NCBI RefSeq assembly: GCF_002591895.1
Contig: NZ_NISX01000008.1
Location: forward strand, 129,788-193,787
Direction: 5' to 3'
DNA from: Lacimicrobium alkaliphilum
GTDB taxonomy: Bacteria; Pseudomonadota; Gammaproteobacteria; Enterobacterales; Alteromonadaceae
DNA length: 64,000 nt
This document shows positions 19,306-28,741 of the stretch, piece by piece; position 1 is the first letter of the stretch; every line of letters starts with the position of its first letter. Position numbers and translations under genes: made by a program. The notes below the pieces were generated by a model that saw nothing but the letters and a program-made list of their open reading frames with translations, was not told the DNA's origin and searched no databases.

Positions 19306-19617
19306 AATATTCTGCAACACATCCGTGCGGTGCCTGTGGAATGAAAGGACTGTTTCTGCGGTACACACAGATATGTTTTTATTTAACACTCATGTGTGGC
19401 TAAACTTTTATATCAAGCTTCCTGGCCATCAGGAGTAAGCTGTAGTGCTTGCTCCGGATGGCGCAAGAGGGGGAGATTTATGCTCAAAAATGCCCTGAGC
19501 AATTATTAAGCGACATGTGATTAGCCGATTAACGTTACACTCACATATTTTTACAAATGCCTAACGCTTTATCCGCTCAGCTTGGGTATGATAAAGACCT
19601 GCAATTATACAACTTAG
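19306..19617. other. 312-base intergenic region without a recognisable feature
   Basis: Between the esterase and the RND adaptor gene. A weak imperfect hairpin is visible near 19415-19441 (AGCTTCCTG...CAGGAGTAAGCT), but there is no T-run and no riboswitch core that I recognise. It presumably holds the promoter of the RND operon. Confidence 0.5.
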
Positions 19618-20793
19618 ATGCATATACAAATGAACAAATTATGGATAAAGATCGCACTGCCGATTGTGGTTCTCGCCCTTGGCGTGGCAGGGATGTCTTT
19701 GATCAATGCCACCGCCCAGCAACAAGAAGAAAAAGAAGATACAGATACACGCCCTACGGTGAGTATCGATGAAGCCAGCGCTGAAGATTATCAGGTCATG
19801 ATTACCAGCTTCGGCGAAGTGCGCCCGCTTGAGATGACTCAGCTCTCTGCACAGGTATCCGGTGAGGTGGTGGACTGGCACCAGGATTTTGTCGCCGGAG
19901 GCGTTGTTCCCCGCGGTACTACCCTGTTCAGTATCGATAAACAGCGTTACGAAGCCGCGTTATTACAGGCTGAAGCCGAGTTAAATCAGGCTCAGGCACA
20001 GCTTATAGAAGAACAGGCCAGAGCGCGGGTTGCAGCGCAGGAAGCCAAATCTATGGCTGACAGCCAGGTAACCGATCTCTATCTGCGTAAGCCTCAGTTG
20101 TTGAGCGCTGAGGCCGCGGTGAAATCGGCCGAAGCTAAACTAAAATTAGCCAAACGGGATTTAGCCTACTGTCAGGTAAAAGCACCCTATGATGCACTGG
20201 TTATCAGTCGCGACATCGGCCTGGGACAGTTTGTTAGCCAGGGCGCCCAGGTGGCCGAGCTGTACAACATTGAAACTGCCGAGATCACTCTGCCCATAGC
20301 AGGTTTCGACAGCACTTTTTTACCCACACCGCTGGCCGGAACCCAGGTCACTGTCACCAGTCGCGGGATCAATACGTTTTCCCGACAGGGCGTTATTGAC
20401 CGCGACCTCGGCGTAGTGGAAAAAAGCACCCGAATGAGCCAGTTGATCGCCCGCATTCAGGACCCTTACAGCCTGCATAGCCAGGCCCCTGTATTCAAAT
20501 TCGGCAGTTATGTTGAAGTCAGCCTGGCCGGTCAGACGCTGCAACAGGTGTTTCGCCTGCCTCAGGATCTGGTCACCAACCGTACCGTATGGTTGGTAGA
20601 TAAAGACATGCAGTTACAACCCGTTAAAGTGGACGTGCTCCGCGAAGAGGGTAAATACTTCCTGATTAACGATGGTCTTAGCGAAGGTGACAGAGTACTG
20701 ACCACAGTGCCTGAATACCCGCAAAAAGGGATGAAAGTAAAACTGGCCAAAGATGACCCAAAACTGGTCGCCCAGAACGCTGAAGCCGAATAA
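19618..20793 (+). CDS. RND efflux periplasmic adaptor (membrane fusion protein)
   Basis: A 391-residue HlyD/AcrA-type adaptor. An N-terminal hydrophobic anchor (KIALPIVVLALGVAGMSLI) is followed by the barrel-sandwich motif ITSFGEVRPLEMTQLSAQVSGEVVDWHQDF, an alanine- and glutamine-rich coiled-coil hairpin (about 115-180), and the second lipoyl half LAYCQVKAPYDALVISRDIGLGQFVSQGAQVAEL. The start is uncertain: ATG at 19618 or 19630 (MNKLWIK); neither has a clear Shine-Dalgarno. The permease gene follows after nine bases. Substrate is unknown and no outer-membrane channel gene is present in the window. Confidence 0.9.
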   Translation: MHIQMNKLWIKIALPIVVLALGVAGMSLINATAQQQEEKEDTDTRPTVSIDEASAEDYQVMITSFGEVRPLEMTQLSAQVSGEVVDWHQDFVAGGVVPRGTTLFSIDKQRYEAALLQAEAELNQAQAQLIEEQARARVAAQEAKSMADSQVTDLYLRKPQLLSAEAAVKSAEAKLKLAKRDLAYCQVKAPYDALVISRDIGLGQFVSQGAQVAELYNIETAEITLPIAGFDSTFLPTPLAGTQVTVTSRGINTFSRQGVIDRDLGVVEKSTRMSQLIARIQDPYSLHSQAPVFKFGSYVEVSLAGQTLQQVFRLPQDLVTNRTVWLVDKDMQLQPVKVDVLREEGKYFLINDGLSEGDRVLTTVPEYPQKGMKVKLAKDDPKLVAQNAEAE

Positions 20794-20802
20794 GGAGGTT
20801 CC

Positions 20803-23800
20803 ATGACTGCTCAGGAACAAAAACAAACCGGGCTTATCGCGTTTTTTGCCAATAACCCGGTGGCCGCTAACCTGTTGATGATCTTCATCATCGTAATGGG
20901 AATTGTCAGTTATTTCACGATTCAGAGACAAATGTTTCCGAATGTTGAGATTAACTATATCAATATCAATGCCACTTACCGGGGGGCCTCACCGCAGGAA
21001 ATTGAAGAAGGAATTCTGATAAAGATCGAAGAAGCCCTTAAAGATGTTACTGAAATCAAGAAAACCGTTTCCCGTGCCTTCAGAAACGCAGGGCGGGTGT
21101 CCCTTGAGATCAAAACTGACGCCGAATTGTCCGAGGTCATGGACAAAGTTAAATCCCGGGTCGACAGCATAGCTACCTTCCCTGCGGATATGGAGCCGGT
21201 GACTATCGCTCAGGCCGAATTCAGGCAAAGCGTAATAGAGATGGCGGTGGTGGGCGATTTGCCCCTCACCGATCTCAAAGTTCTGGCACGGCAGATGGAA
21301 CGGGAACTGCTGCAACTGGGTAATATTTCCCTGGTCAATATGGATGCACCGGATGATGAAATTGCCATTGAAATCAAACCGGAGATGCTGCGCAAATATA
21401 ATCTGACCCTCAGCGAGGTGTCGCAGGCTATACGCCGCTATTCGGCGAACATGTCGGCCGGCCAACTACGCACTGACTCCGGGATTATCTCGGTGCGGGT
21501 AGAGAATCAGTATTACAACGGTGAGGAGTTCCGCCAGATCCCGATCAAGATCGGTCCCAGCGGTGCCCGGGTATTGTTACAGGATGTGGCCACCATAGAA
21601 GATGGATTTGTCGAGGGTGAACGCTACTTCAAGTATTCGGGCACGAATGCCATTTTTATGGCTGTGCAGGCCACCAAGGATCAGAATATGATACCGGTGG
21701 CCGATTCGGTGAAAAGCTTTATTGAGCACCGCAATAAAAGCCTGCCGCCGGGCGTAGAGATGAAAGTACTGGTGGATATGACCTACTACCTCAATGCCCG
21801 CCTGGATATGATGCTGAAGAACCTGTTCCAGGGTTCGATTCTGGTAGCCCTGATGCTGACCATATTCCTGCGCTTCCGTCTGGCATTCTGGGTTATGGTA
21901 GGGTTGCCAGTGTGTTTCCTGGGTGCGGTAATGATGATGCCTGTTTTCGGCATCAGCATTAATATCCTTTCCCTGTTCGCATTTATTATGGTGCTGGGGA
22001 TAGTGGTGGACGACGCCATTGTTATTGGCGAGAGTTCCTATACGGAGATAGAAAAATATGGAGGCGGTGTGGAAAGCGCCGTGCGCGGCGCCAAACGGGT
22101 GGCCACCCCGGCTACCTTCGGGGTACTGACCACCATAGCCGTTTTTGCGCCTTTTACCTTCAGCTCTGGGCCTGAGGGCACGTTCTTCTATATTATCGCC
22201 ATGGTGGTTATCTTTTGTCTGGTCTTCAGTCTGATTGAATCCAAGCTGATCCTGCCGGCGCATATTGCCCATACCAATTTCAAACCGGTAAAAGAAACCA
22301 GTTGGCGCTCGCGCTTCAACAGGCGCTTCTTCGGTTTTGTTAACGGCCCTTATAAAAACTTTGTCAGCCGCTGTACCGAATTGCGCTGGCTGGTGTTGTG
22401 TACCTTTATCGCCATTCTGCTCATCAGCGTGGGGCTGATTAGCGCCGGTCATGTGCGTACCGTGCCGACCCCAAAAGTGCCCCATGACTTCCCCAGTATT
22501 CGCATCGAAATGAATGAAACCGTCTCAGATCAAACCACCATTGATGCGCTGATGACCATAGAGCAGGCGATTCAGGATGTAGAGAAGGAAACCGTAGCCG
22601 AATACGGTATCGGCATGGTACGGGATATGCTGGCCTTTAATCAGGGCCGTACCGAAGCCAGGCTGGTGGTACCACTGATTGAAGAAGAAGATCGCCCGTT
22701 TAATACATTTGAGCTGTCTCGGCGCTGGCGGGAGAAAATACCTGAAATCCCGGGTATGAAGTCGTTCAGCATTCAGGATGATGTTAACGGTGGTGGTAAT
22801 GACGGCGACTTTGGCTACCTGCTGTTTGGTTCCGATCTGAAAACCCTCAATACAGCGGGAAGGCGTTTTATCGCCATGCTGCAGGAGCAGGAAGGGCTAT
22901 TTGACGTCAGTTCCACCATCGATCCGGCCAGTAAAGAAGTGCAAATCCAATTGCTGCCGGTAGCCTATGATCTCGGTCTGAATCTGGCCACTATTGCCAG
23001 TCAGGTGGGTAACAGCTTCTATGGAACTCAGGCCCAACGGGTTATCCGTGACACCGAAGAAGTGCGGGTGATGGTGCGTTATCCGCGCCTGACCCGCGAG
23101 CGTTTTGCCGAACTCAAACATGCGATTATCACGACCCCTGATGGCCAGGAAGTGATGCTCGGTGACGTGGTGACCTTAAGTGAGCAGCCCGGCATCAGTT
23201 ATATCCGCCGTGAAGGAGGCTATCGCAGCGTGTATGTGTGGGGTGCCATCGATCAGGACAGGGTCGAACCCGGTGCCGCCGTCAAGAACATCAAAGAGAA
23301 ACTGTTGCCGGATCTCAAATCTGAGTTTCCTTCTGTGATGACCGAGCTGGGCGGTGATATTGCCGAGCAGCAGGCGCAACAGAACGAACAGATGATGTTC
23401 TTTATTGCCGGTATGATCATCGTCTATATCCTGCTGGCCGTGCCGCTGAAAAGCTATGGGCAGCCGATTATCATAATGTCGGTGATCCCTTTTGCCATGA
23501 CCGGCGCCATCTGGGGCCATTTCTTCTTTGGCCTGGATATGAGCATGATGTCCACGTTCGGGCTGATTGCCGCCGCCGGGGTGGTGATTAACGATAGCCT
23601 GGTGATGACAGACTTTATCAATCAGCGCCGGGCGGAGGGCATTCGCATTAAAGATGCGGTGGTAGAAGCGGGCTGCGCCCGTTTCCGGGCCATTACCCTG
23701 ACGTCGATCACTACTTTTGTGGGCGTATTGCCAATTATGTTTGAGACCAGCCTGCAGGCCAGGTTTGTGATCCCCATGGCGGTGGCACTGGGCTTTGCAG

Positions 23801-23952
23801 TACTTTACGCCACAGTGGTGACGCTGATTCTGGTACCCTGCCTGTATCTGATTCTCGGCGATCTGCGCAGGCCATTCAGCTGGATTAAGCGCAAGATAAC
23901 CGGTAACAAGTCTCAGCCAGCCATTGGCAGTGAACCGCAAACCGATAGCTGA
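20803..23952 (+). CDS. RND efflux permease (AcrB/MexB superfamily)
   Basis: A 1049-residue inner-membrane RND transporter with 12 predicted transmembrane segments and two large periplasmic loops. The start ATG has a strong AAGGAGG. Landmarks: FFANNPVAANLLMIFIIVMG (TM1), NATYRGASPQEIEEGILIKIEEAL, the TM4 proton-relay motif FAFIMVLGIVVDDAIVIGESSYTEIE, and in the second half GLIAAAGVVINDSLVMTDFINQRR. It forms a pair with the adaptor. The last 18 codons and the stop codon (23894-23953) are nearly identical to a noncoding stretch at 27270-27336, so the C-terminal tail GNKSQPAIGSEPQ was probably acquired from or donated to that copy. Confidence 0.94.
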   Translation: MTAQEQKQTGLIAFFANNPVAANLLMIFIIVMGIVSYFTIQRQMFPNVEINYININATYRGASPQEIEEGILIKIEEALKDVTEIKKTVSRAFRNAGRVSLEIKTDAELSEVMDKVKSRVDSIATFPADMEPVTIAQAEFRQSVIEMAVVGDLPLTDLKVLARQMERELLQLGNISLVNMDAPDDEIAIEIKPEMLRKYNLTLSEVSQAIRRYSANMSAGQLRTDSGIISVRVENQYYNGEEFRQIPIKIGPSGARVLLQDVATIEDGFVEGERYFKYSGTNAIFMAVQATKDQNMIPVADSVKSFIEHRNKSLPPGVEMKVLVDMTYYLNARLDMMLKNLFQGSILVALMLTIFLRFRLAFWVMVGLPVCFLGAVMMMPVFGISINILSLFAFIMVLGIVVDDAIVIGESSYTEIEKYGGGVESAVRGAKRVATPATFGVLTTIAVFAPFTFSSGPEGTFFYIIAMVVIFCLVFSLIESKLILPAHIAHTNFKPVKETSWRSRFNRRFFGFVNGPYKNFVSRCTELRWLVLCTFIAILLISVGLISAGHVRTVPTPKVPHDFPSIRIEMNETVSDQTTIDALMTIEQAIQDVEKETVAEYGIGMVRDMLAFNQGRTEARLVVPLIEEEDRPFNTFELSRRWREKIPEIPGMKSFSIQDDVNGGGNDGDFGYLLFGSDLKTLNTAGRRFIAMLQEQEGLFDVSSTIDPASKEVQIQLLPVAYDLGLNLATIASQVGNSFYGTQAQRVIRDTEEVRVMVRYPRLTRERFAELKHAIITTPDGQEVMLGDVVTLSEQPGISYIRREGGYRSVYVWGAIDQDRVEPGAAVKNIKEKLLPDLKSEFPSVMTELGGDIAEQQAQQNEQMMFFIAGMIIVYILLAVPLKSYGQPIIIMSVIPFAMTGAIWGHFFFGLDMSMMSTFGLIAAAGVVINDSLVMTDFINQRRAEGIRIKDAVVEAGCARFRAITLTSITTFVGVLPIMFETSLQARFVIPMAVALGFAVLYATVVTLILVPCLYLILGDLRRPFSWIKRKITGNKSQPAIGSEPQTDS

Positions 23953-23953
23953 G
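23894..23953 (+). repeat. Tail repeat copy A, coding for the permease C-terminus
   Basis: This 60-base stretch, ending just past the permease stop codon, matches 27270-27336. The first 37 bases differ at a single position; the rest carries a few substitutions and a 7-base insertion in copy B. In copy A it is translated. Confidence 0.85.
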
Positions 23954-23972
23954 TAATTTTTCTAATCACGTC

Positions 23973-23997
23973 AAAGGGCCCATCAGGGCCCTTTTTT
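23973..23997 (+). terminator. Rho-independent terminator of the RND operon
   Basis: A nine-base-pair perfect stem AAAGGGCCC/GGGCCCTTT with loop ATCA, followed by more T residues, 20 bases after the permease stop. Confidence 0.88.
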
Positions 23998-24070
23998 ATG
24001 TCTTCCCATACCAGGCAGTACCAATAACCACTTGCAGATCTATGTTGTATTTCCTTTGTTGAACTTGTTA

Positions 24071-24089
24071 TTGATAACCATTATCATTC
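24071..24089. promoter_or_regulatory. Fur box upstream of TonB receptor
   Basis: TTGATAACCATTATCATTC closely matches the 19-bp Fur consensus (GATAATGATAATCATTATC), with the two inverted halves GATAA and TTATC evident. It lies 33 bases before the receptor start, the usual place for iron repression. Confidence 0.85.
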
Positions 24090-24121
24090 TCGACCATAAT
24101 TTACAGCAACACGAATTCACC

Positions 24122-26215
24122 ATGCACAAAACACCTGTTTCAATTGCTTTGCTAACTGCGCTGTCAGTACTTTCTTTGCCTGTTATGGCCAGCTCCGGGG
24201 TTGATGATGTGATTGAGGTCACCGCAACCCGTACTTCTGTACCACAAAGTGCTATTCCCGCCACTGTTTCGGTGATCACAGGCGAAGAAATCCGCTCGCA
24301 ACTTAATGTCGCGCAGTCGCTGTCCGATATTCTTGGAAATATGATCCCGGCATTTTCTCCTTCGCGTCAGAAACTCACCAGCTCCGGTGAAACCCTGCGT
24401 GGCCGCAACCCTCTTTACCTGATCGATGGCATTCCGCAATCCAATCCGTTGCGTAATGGTTCTCGTGCCGCCTATACCATTGACCCCTTTATGATTGAGC
24501 GCGTAGAAGTGATTCATGGTGCCAGTGCCATACAGGGAATGGGTGCCAGTGGCGGCATCATCAATATTGTCACCAAGTCAGCAGAAGACGGACCGACTCA
24601 CGAAGTGAATGCGGGTATCACGGCATCACCTGATGAGTTGTCAGACAGCGTGACTTATCAGACCGGTTATCTGTTCAGACAGAGTAGCGGAAGATGGCAA
24701 ACCGTGCTGGGTGTCCAGGTTAAAGAGACCGGCATGTATGTTGATGGAAAAGGTCAGCTCATTGGCCTGGATGGAGTGCAGGGCGACACCATGGACTCCA
24801 CCAGCTATGACCTGTTCGCCAGGCTTGGTTTTACCATTGATGATGAACAGTCATTAGAGTTTATGATCAACCGCTTCGATATGGCTGGTAACGGTAGCTA
24901 TGGCACCCTTGATGGTGATCGCGAAGCCGGTATTCCGGCGGTTTCGATTGAAGGCCTGGTTGAAGGCGACAGCCCTGAAAATGAAGTGACCACCTCCAGC
25001 CTCACCTATCACCACGATTCATTGTTTTCCGGCAAACTGGACTGGCAGCTGTTCTTTCAGGATTTCTCTGCTCTATACGGTGGTGGTCGCTATGGCACCT
25101 TTCAGGATCCGGACTTCGGTGACAACCTGTTTGACCAGTCTCGTAACGATTCTCGCAAGTACGGATCTCGTATCACCATGAACTGGCAGGATGTGGCGGA
25201 AAGCCCCCTGGGCATCACTGCCGGTCTCGATTATTTAAATGACACCACCTTTCAGGAACTGGCACAAACCGGCCGTAAGTGGGTCCCTGATACAGAGTTT
25301 GTAAACTGGGCGCCCTATATTCAGGCCCGCTATCAGTTTGGCAACCTAAACCTCAGTGCCGGTGTACGCTATGAATATGGCAAGCTAAGGGTTGACGATT
25401 TCACCACCCTGGCGTCGTACAACAGTACCTTTGTAAAAGGTGGTGAACCCTCGTTTAACGAATTACTGCATAACCTCGGTGCGGTCTACCAGCTGAACGA
25501 TAACTGGCGGGTCTATGCCAGCTACTCAGAAGGCTTCAGCATGCCGGATGTGGGCAGGGTTTTACGTGGTATCAGCGAGCCGAATCTTAATGTTTCCAGC
25601 TTTCTGGATCTGCAGCCGGTTATCGCAGACAACCAGGAAGCCGGGGTGGAATACAGCGGCGATGTTTTGTCTTTCAGCGCCAGTTATTTCACCTCAGATT
25701 CAGATTTGGGCGCACGTCTTCAGGCTGATGCCGATGGTATTTACACTGTGAAACGTGAACGCACGGAAATTGACGGTATTGAACTTAACGCCAGTTACAT
25801 GCTGTCAGCCAATACCCGTTTGTCCGCCAGTTATGCCGATACTAACGGCGAGTTTGACAGCGATGGTGACCAACGGGTCGATCAGGACTTGTCTGGCCGC
25901 AATATCGCCCCGCGCCGTCTGAATCTGACCTGGCAGCAAAGCTGGACAGATATGTTGCTGACACGTGTGCAGTGGAGCAAATTGTTTGACCGTGATGCCG
26001 GTGAGGATAACAGCATTAATGATTTCGACGGCTACCACACCATTAACGCTACCGCGACACTGGATACCCTGGCGTCCGGAACTTTTACTCTTGGCGTGGA
26101 AAATCTGTTGGATGAGTATTATTTTACCTACTATGCACAAAGTGTCGGCGGCGATAACCGCAACTTCACCGGCCGCGGCCGCACTGTTACCTTAAGCTGG
26201 CAGTACGGATGGTGA
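24122..26215 (+). CDS. TonB-dependent siderophore/iron receptor (Fur-regulated)
   Basis: A 697-residue receptor. The ATG at 24122 gives a proper signal peptide (MHKTPVSIALLTALSVLSLP, cleaved after VMASS); the longer frame from 24032 reads through the Fur box. TonB box VIEVTATRTS, plug domain with IPATVSVITGEEI and YLIDGIPQSNPL, IERVEVIHGASAIQGMGASGGIINIVTK, and a barrel ending in TVTLSWQYGW with an aromatic C-terminus. Length and motifs fit siderophore receptors (FepA/IutA/CirA type). The PepSY protein follows within five bases, a common pairing for ferric-siderophore import and reduction. The siderophore cannot be named. Confidence 0.92.
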   Translation: MHKTPVSIALLTALSVLSLPVMASSGVDDVIEVTATRTSVPQSAIPATVSVITGEEIRSQLNVAQSLSDILGNMIPAFSPSRQKLTSSGETLRGRNPLYLIDGIPQSNPLRNGSRAAYTIDPFMIERVEVIHGASAIQGMGASGGIINIVTKSAEDGPTHEVNAGITASPDELSDSVTYQTGYLFRQSSGRWQTVLGVQVKETGMYVDGKGQLIGLDGVQGDTMDSTSYDLFARLGFTIDDEQSLEFMINRFDMAGNGSYGTLDGDREAGIPAVSIEGLVEGDSPENEVTTSSLTYHHDSLFSGKLDWQLFFQDFSALYGGGRYGTFQDPDFGDNLFDQSRNDSRKYGSRITMNWQDVAESPLGITAGLDYLNDTTFQELAQTGRKWVPDTEFVNWAPYIQARYQFGNLNLSAGVRYEYGKLRVDDFTTLASYNSTFVKGGEPSFNELLHNLGAVYQLNDNWRVYASYSEGFSMPDVGRVLRGISEPNLNVSSFLDLQPVIADNQEAGVEYSGDVLSFSASYFTSDSDLGARLQADADGIYTVKRERTEIDGIELNASYMLSANTRLSASYADTNGEFDSDGDQRVDQDLSGRNIAPRRLNLTWQQSWTDMLLTRVQWSKLFDRDAGEDNSINDFDGYHTINATATLDTLASGTFTLGVENLLDEYYFTYYAQSVGGDNRNFTGRGRTVTLSWQYGW

Positions 26216-26219
26216 TCGA

Positions 26220-27275
26220 TTGCGCCAGACCTTAAAGCGCTTAAACCAGTTCACCCACACCTGGCTCGGCCTGCTGCTGAGCCTGTGGGTGTTGTTGATG
26301 GCGGTGACCGGCACAGTGCTGTATTACAAACCGGCATTACTGAAGCTTACTTATCCTGCTCTCGAACTGGAAACGCCTGTTAGCCAGGCTCAGGCTGCCC
26401 GTCAGCTGGATCAGCTCAGCTCGCCACTGACCCAAGGTTATGCCTATATGCCAACGGACAACGCCCCCTGGCTGGAAGTGGTCGATCAGGATAAAACACA
26501 CTGGTATTTTGGTCACTCGGGGATGCTGTTAAAACGTGAGCGACATGGTGATCTGATTGATATCTTTGTCTCACTGCATCATGATCTGATGTTAGGGGGT
26601 ACCGGCAAAGATCTGCTCGGCATATTTGGCCTTGCCAGCGTGTTGCTGGTAGTAACCGGTCTTATTCGCTGGTGGCCACGTCATGGATTTTCCCGGCGCC
26701 ATTTCACCGTACACTGGTTTAGTCTGAAAACCCGCAAAGGCCTGCAAACTCTGAGCGAACTGCATAAAGTGAGTGCGGCACTGATGGCTATTCCTATTCT
26801 TGTGATTCTCGCTACCGGTAGCGCCATCATCTACTCTCAGCCGGTCAACAAGATGCTGGTCAGCCTGCTGCCAGCAAGCGGGACGCAACCGGTTATTCCT
26901 TCGCCTGTACCCTATGCAACAGACTGGCAGGACCGCTTCAACGTAGCTAAGGCATTGTTTGATGATGCCTCACCACGTCTTGTTTATCTCTCCAGAGACA
27001 GAATGCGACTGAAGTTTGATGATGAATGGCATCCCAATGGCAGAAGTTACCTGGGGTTTTCACCCCAAAGCGGTGATCTGATCGAGCTGGAAAGTGTCCG
27101 CCAGACCGCACAGGGAAATCGGCTTTCCCATACTATCTATCCGCTGCATGTAGCCGCAGTAGGCGGTTTATTTTACCTGATAGTCAGCACTGTGGCGGGT
27201 CTGACCCTGATAATCCTGCCGGTAACGGGCATTGCCTATTACCTGAAACGCCGCGCCTACCAGACAGCCAGATAA
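26220..27275 (+). CDS. PepSY-associated TM-helix protein (iron-regulated, FpvG/PiuB-like)
   Basis: A 351-residue inner-membrane protein with about four transmembrane helices: WLGLLLSLWVLLMAVTGTVLYY, GIFGLASVLLVVTGLIRWWP, MAIPILVILATGSAIIYS and a C-terminal GLFYLIVSTVAGLTLIILPVTGIAYYLKRR. It carries the conserved histidines FTHTWLG, SLHHDLMLGG, ELHKVSAAL and TIYPLHVAAVGG expected for haem binding in PepSY-TM reductases. Some relatives help reduce ferric siderophores in the periplasm. The start is a TTG at 26220; no ATG is available in frame before the first helix. It is probably cotranscribed with the Fur-controlled receptor. Confidence 0.85.
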   Translation: MRQTLKRLNQFTHTWLGLLLSLWVLLMAVTGTVLYYKPALLKLTYPALELETPVSQAQAARQLDQLSSPLTQGYAYMPTDNAPWLEVVDQDKTHWYFGHSGMLLKRERHGDLIDIFVSLHHDLMLGGTGKDLLGIFGLASVLLVVTGLIRWWPRHGFSRRHFTVHWFSLKTRKGLQTLSELHKVSAALMAIPILVILATGSAIIYSQPVNKMLVSLLPASGTQPVIPSPVPYATDWQDRFNVAKALFDDASPRLVYLSRDRMRLKFDDEWHPNGRSYLGFSPQSGDLIELESVRQTAQGNRLSHTIYPLHVAAVGGLFYLIVSTVAGLTLIILPVTGIAYYLKRRAYQTAR

Positions 27276-27336
27276 CCAGTAACAAGTCTCAGCCAGCCAT
27301 TGGCAGCGAGCCGCAAGCTGATAATTGATAGCTGAG
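27270..27336 (+). repeat. Tail repeat copy B, noncoding, beginning at the PepSY stop codon
   Basis: Begins in the last sense codon of the PepSY gene (AGA TAA) and repeats the coding tail of the RND permease (copy A, 23894-23953), including its stop-codon context GATAGCTGAG. Further GATAGCTGA-like units follow to about 27387. Confidence 0.85.
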
Positions 27337-27870
27337 CATGAAAGTCGTCAGTTATCAGTTCTGAAAGCTGGTAGCTGATAGCTGAAAACTCGTCTGACTT
27401 TGCGAGATGGTTAGTAAGTAAAGAGGCACTGGGTTCCCGCCAACAGCATGCGGGAAAGACAGCCCGTCATGCCCGAGTACCGTTATCGGGCCTGTCCAGC
27501 ACCTTTGATTGCACAGTATTAGTAATCAGCACTTTGACAATTCAAAGGTTGCTGGGCATCCAGCGACCTGTACGGCAGGTAATCTTTACCGCGGAGACGC
27601 AGAGATTCAGGAGAGTTTCCATCTTCGTGTTCTCCGCGTGCTCAGCGACTCTGCGAGATCCCAGGCTTTTCTCTTTTTGATCTCGCAGAGGCGCTAAGGC
27701 GCAGAGGATTCAAAAATTAATCGTTCGGTAAAGACACTGGGTTCCCGCCAACAGCATGCGGGAAAGACAGCCCGTCATGCCCGAGTACCGTTATCGGGCC
27801 TCAGTTAGCCCAATAAATTGGGCCCTACAAGGCTCCGTGCCCTTTGTGGCTCTGTGGTGAATTATTCTTT
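27337..27870. repeat. Mosaic palindromic-repeat island, including an exact 67-bp duplication
   Basis: No gene is supported. A 67-base sequence at 27427-27493 recurs without change at 27735-27801; it ends in a TGCCCGA...TCGGGC hairpin and carries a second hairpin near CCCGC...GCGGG. Between the copies lie a CCAGCACCTTTGA...TTCAAAGGTTGCTGG palindrome (27496-27555) and diverged hairpins of the GCGGAGACGCAGAG type (about 27590-27715). A GCCCAAT-AA-ATTGGGC palindrome follows at 27807-27822, and the right arm of the CTCTGTGGTGAA element at 27826-27867. Confidence 0.78.
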
Positions 27871-28677
27871 TTAGCGCTTTTTGCGCCGGGTCATTTTCAG
27901 CATCATATTGATATAACGCAGGTTGGGCAGAAAACGCTTCATATACCAGGCTTTGCGGCCTTCTTTATGGGGTAACACTATAAAAGCGTCGGTTTGCGCG
28001 GATTTATATACATAGTCTGCCACCTGTTCTGCGCTCAGGGTTGCACGGTCAAAATAACGACCCACTTTGACTTTAAAGTGAGGCTGCGCAGTACGCATTG
28101 ATTGGTCCAGATTGGTTCTGAAAAATGACGGACACACCACAGATACCTGAATATTGTCTGCGGCCAGCTCCATGCGCAGGGTTTCAGAAAAGGCGATAAC
28201 TGCGGCTTTCACGGCATTATAACTGCCCATTGAGGGCAGATGAGTAATACCAGCCTGGGAAGAGATATTGATAATCTGACCCTGCCCCTGCTTTTTAAAC
28301 AACGGAGCAAAGGTCTGGCACCCACGCACGACGCCCAGCAGATTGATATTCAGAATCCACTGCCACTGCTCCATGGTTTCGGTTTCGAAATCTCCGGCAG
28401 TGGCCACGCCGGCATTATTGATCAGCAAATCTGCACCGTCCCAGTGCTGCTGCACTTGCTCCAGTACCGTCAACCAGTCGGCTTCTGAGGTCACATCGGC
28501 CTGAACACAGAAGCTTTCGCCACCGGCTTGCACGACTTCTTCGGCTACCCTGGCAGCGGATTCTGCGTCCTTATCGGTAACACAAATTGCGGCTCCCTGC
28601 TGTGCCCAACGCAGGGCCAGTGCGCGACCCAGACCTGAGCCACCGCCGGTGATTACCAGTCGTTTTTTATCCTGCAT
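27871..28677 (-). CDS. SDR-family oxidoreductase
   Basis: A 268-residue classical short-chain dehydrogenase: nucleotide-binding LVITGGGSGLGRALALRWA, NNAGVAT, catalytic serine in IINISSQAGIT and the YxxxK motif SYNAVKAAV. The Asp in VTDKDAESA suggests NAD preference. The ATG at 28677 has AGGAGAG upstream; the open frame beyond it to 28830 is a translated repeat hairpin and is rejected. The C-terminal end is basic (KMTRRKKR). It is the last gene of the cluster running from the acyl-CoA dehydrogenase; the substrate is unknown. Confidence 0.9.
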   Translation of the reverse strand: MQDKKRLVITGGGSGLGRALALRWAQQGAAICVTDKDAESAARVAEEVVQAGGESFCVQADVTSEADWLTVLEQVQQHWDGADLLINNAGVATAGDFETETMEQWQWILNINLLGVVRGCQTFAPLFKKQGQGQIINISSQAGITHLPSMGSYNAVKAAVIAFSETLRMELAADNIQVSVVCPSFFRTNLDQSMRTAQPHFKVKVGRYFDRATLSAEQVADYVYKSAQTDAFIVLPHKEGRKAWYMKRFLPNLRYINMMLKMTRRKKR

Positions 28678-28741
28678 AGACTCTCCTGTGTAGTTTTCAT
28701 CAGCTTTAATCCAGAAACGGGCTCCTGACCTTGTTTCAGAA

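Noticed and set aside
19306-19617. Possible riboswitch before the RND operon
   Set aside because: Only a weak imperfect hairpin is seen; no conserved riboswitch core could be recognised.
21577-22485. 302-codon minus-strand frame
   Set aside because: It is antisense to the RND permease; its His/Gln-rich composition is an artefact of the opposite strand.
23176-23940. 254-codon minus-strand frame
   Set aside because: It is antisense to the RND permease, with the composition bias of a shadow frame.
24032-24121. Upstream extension of the Fur-controlled TonB receptor
   Set aside because: It would translate the Fur box; the signal peptide begins at 24122.
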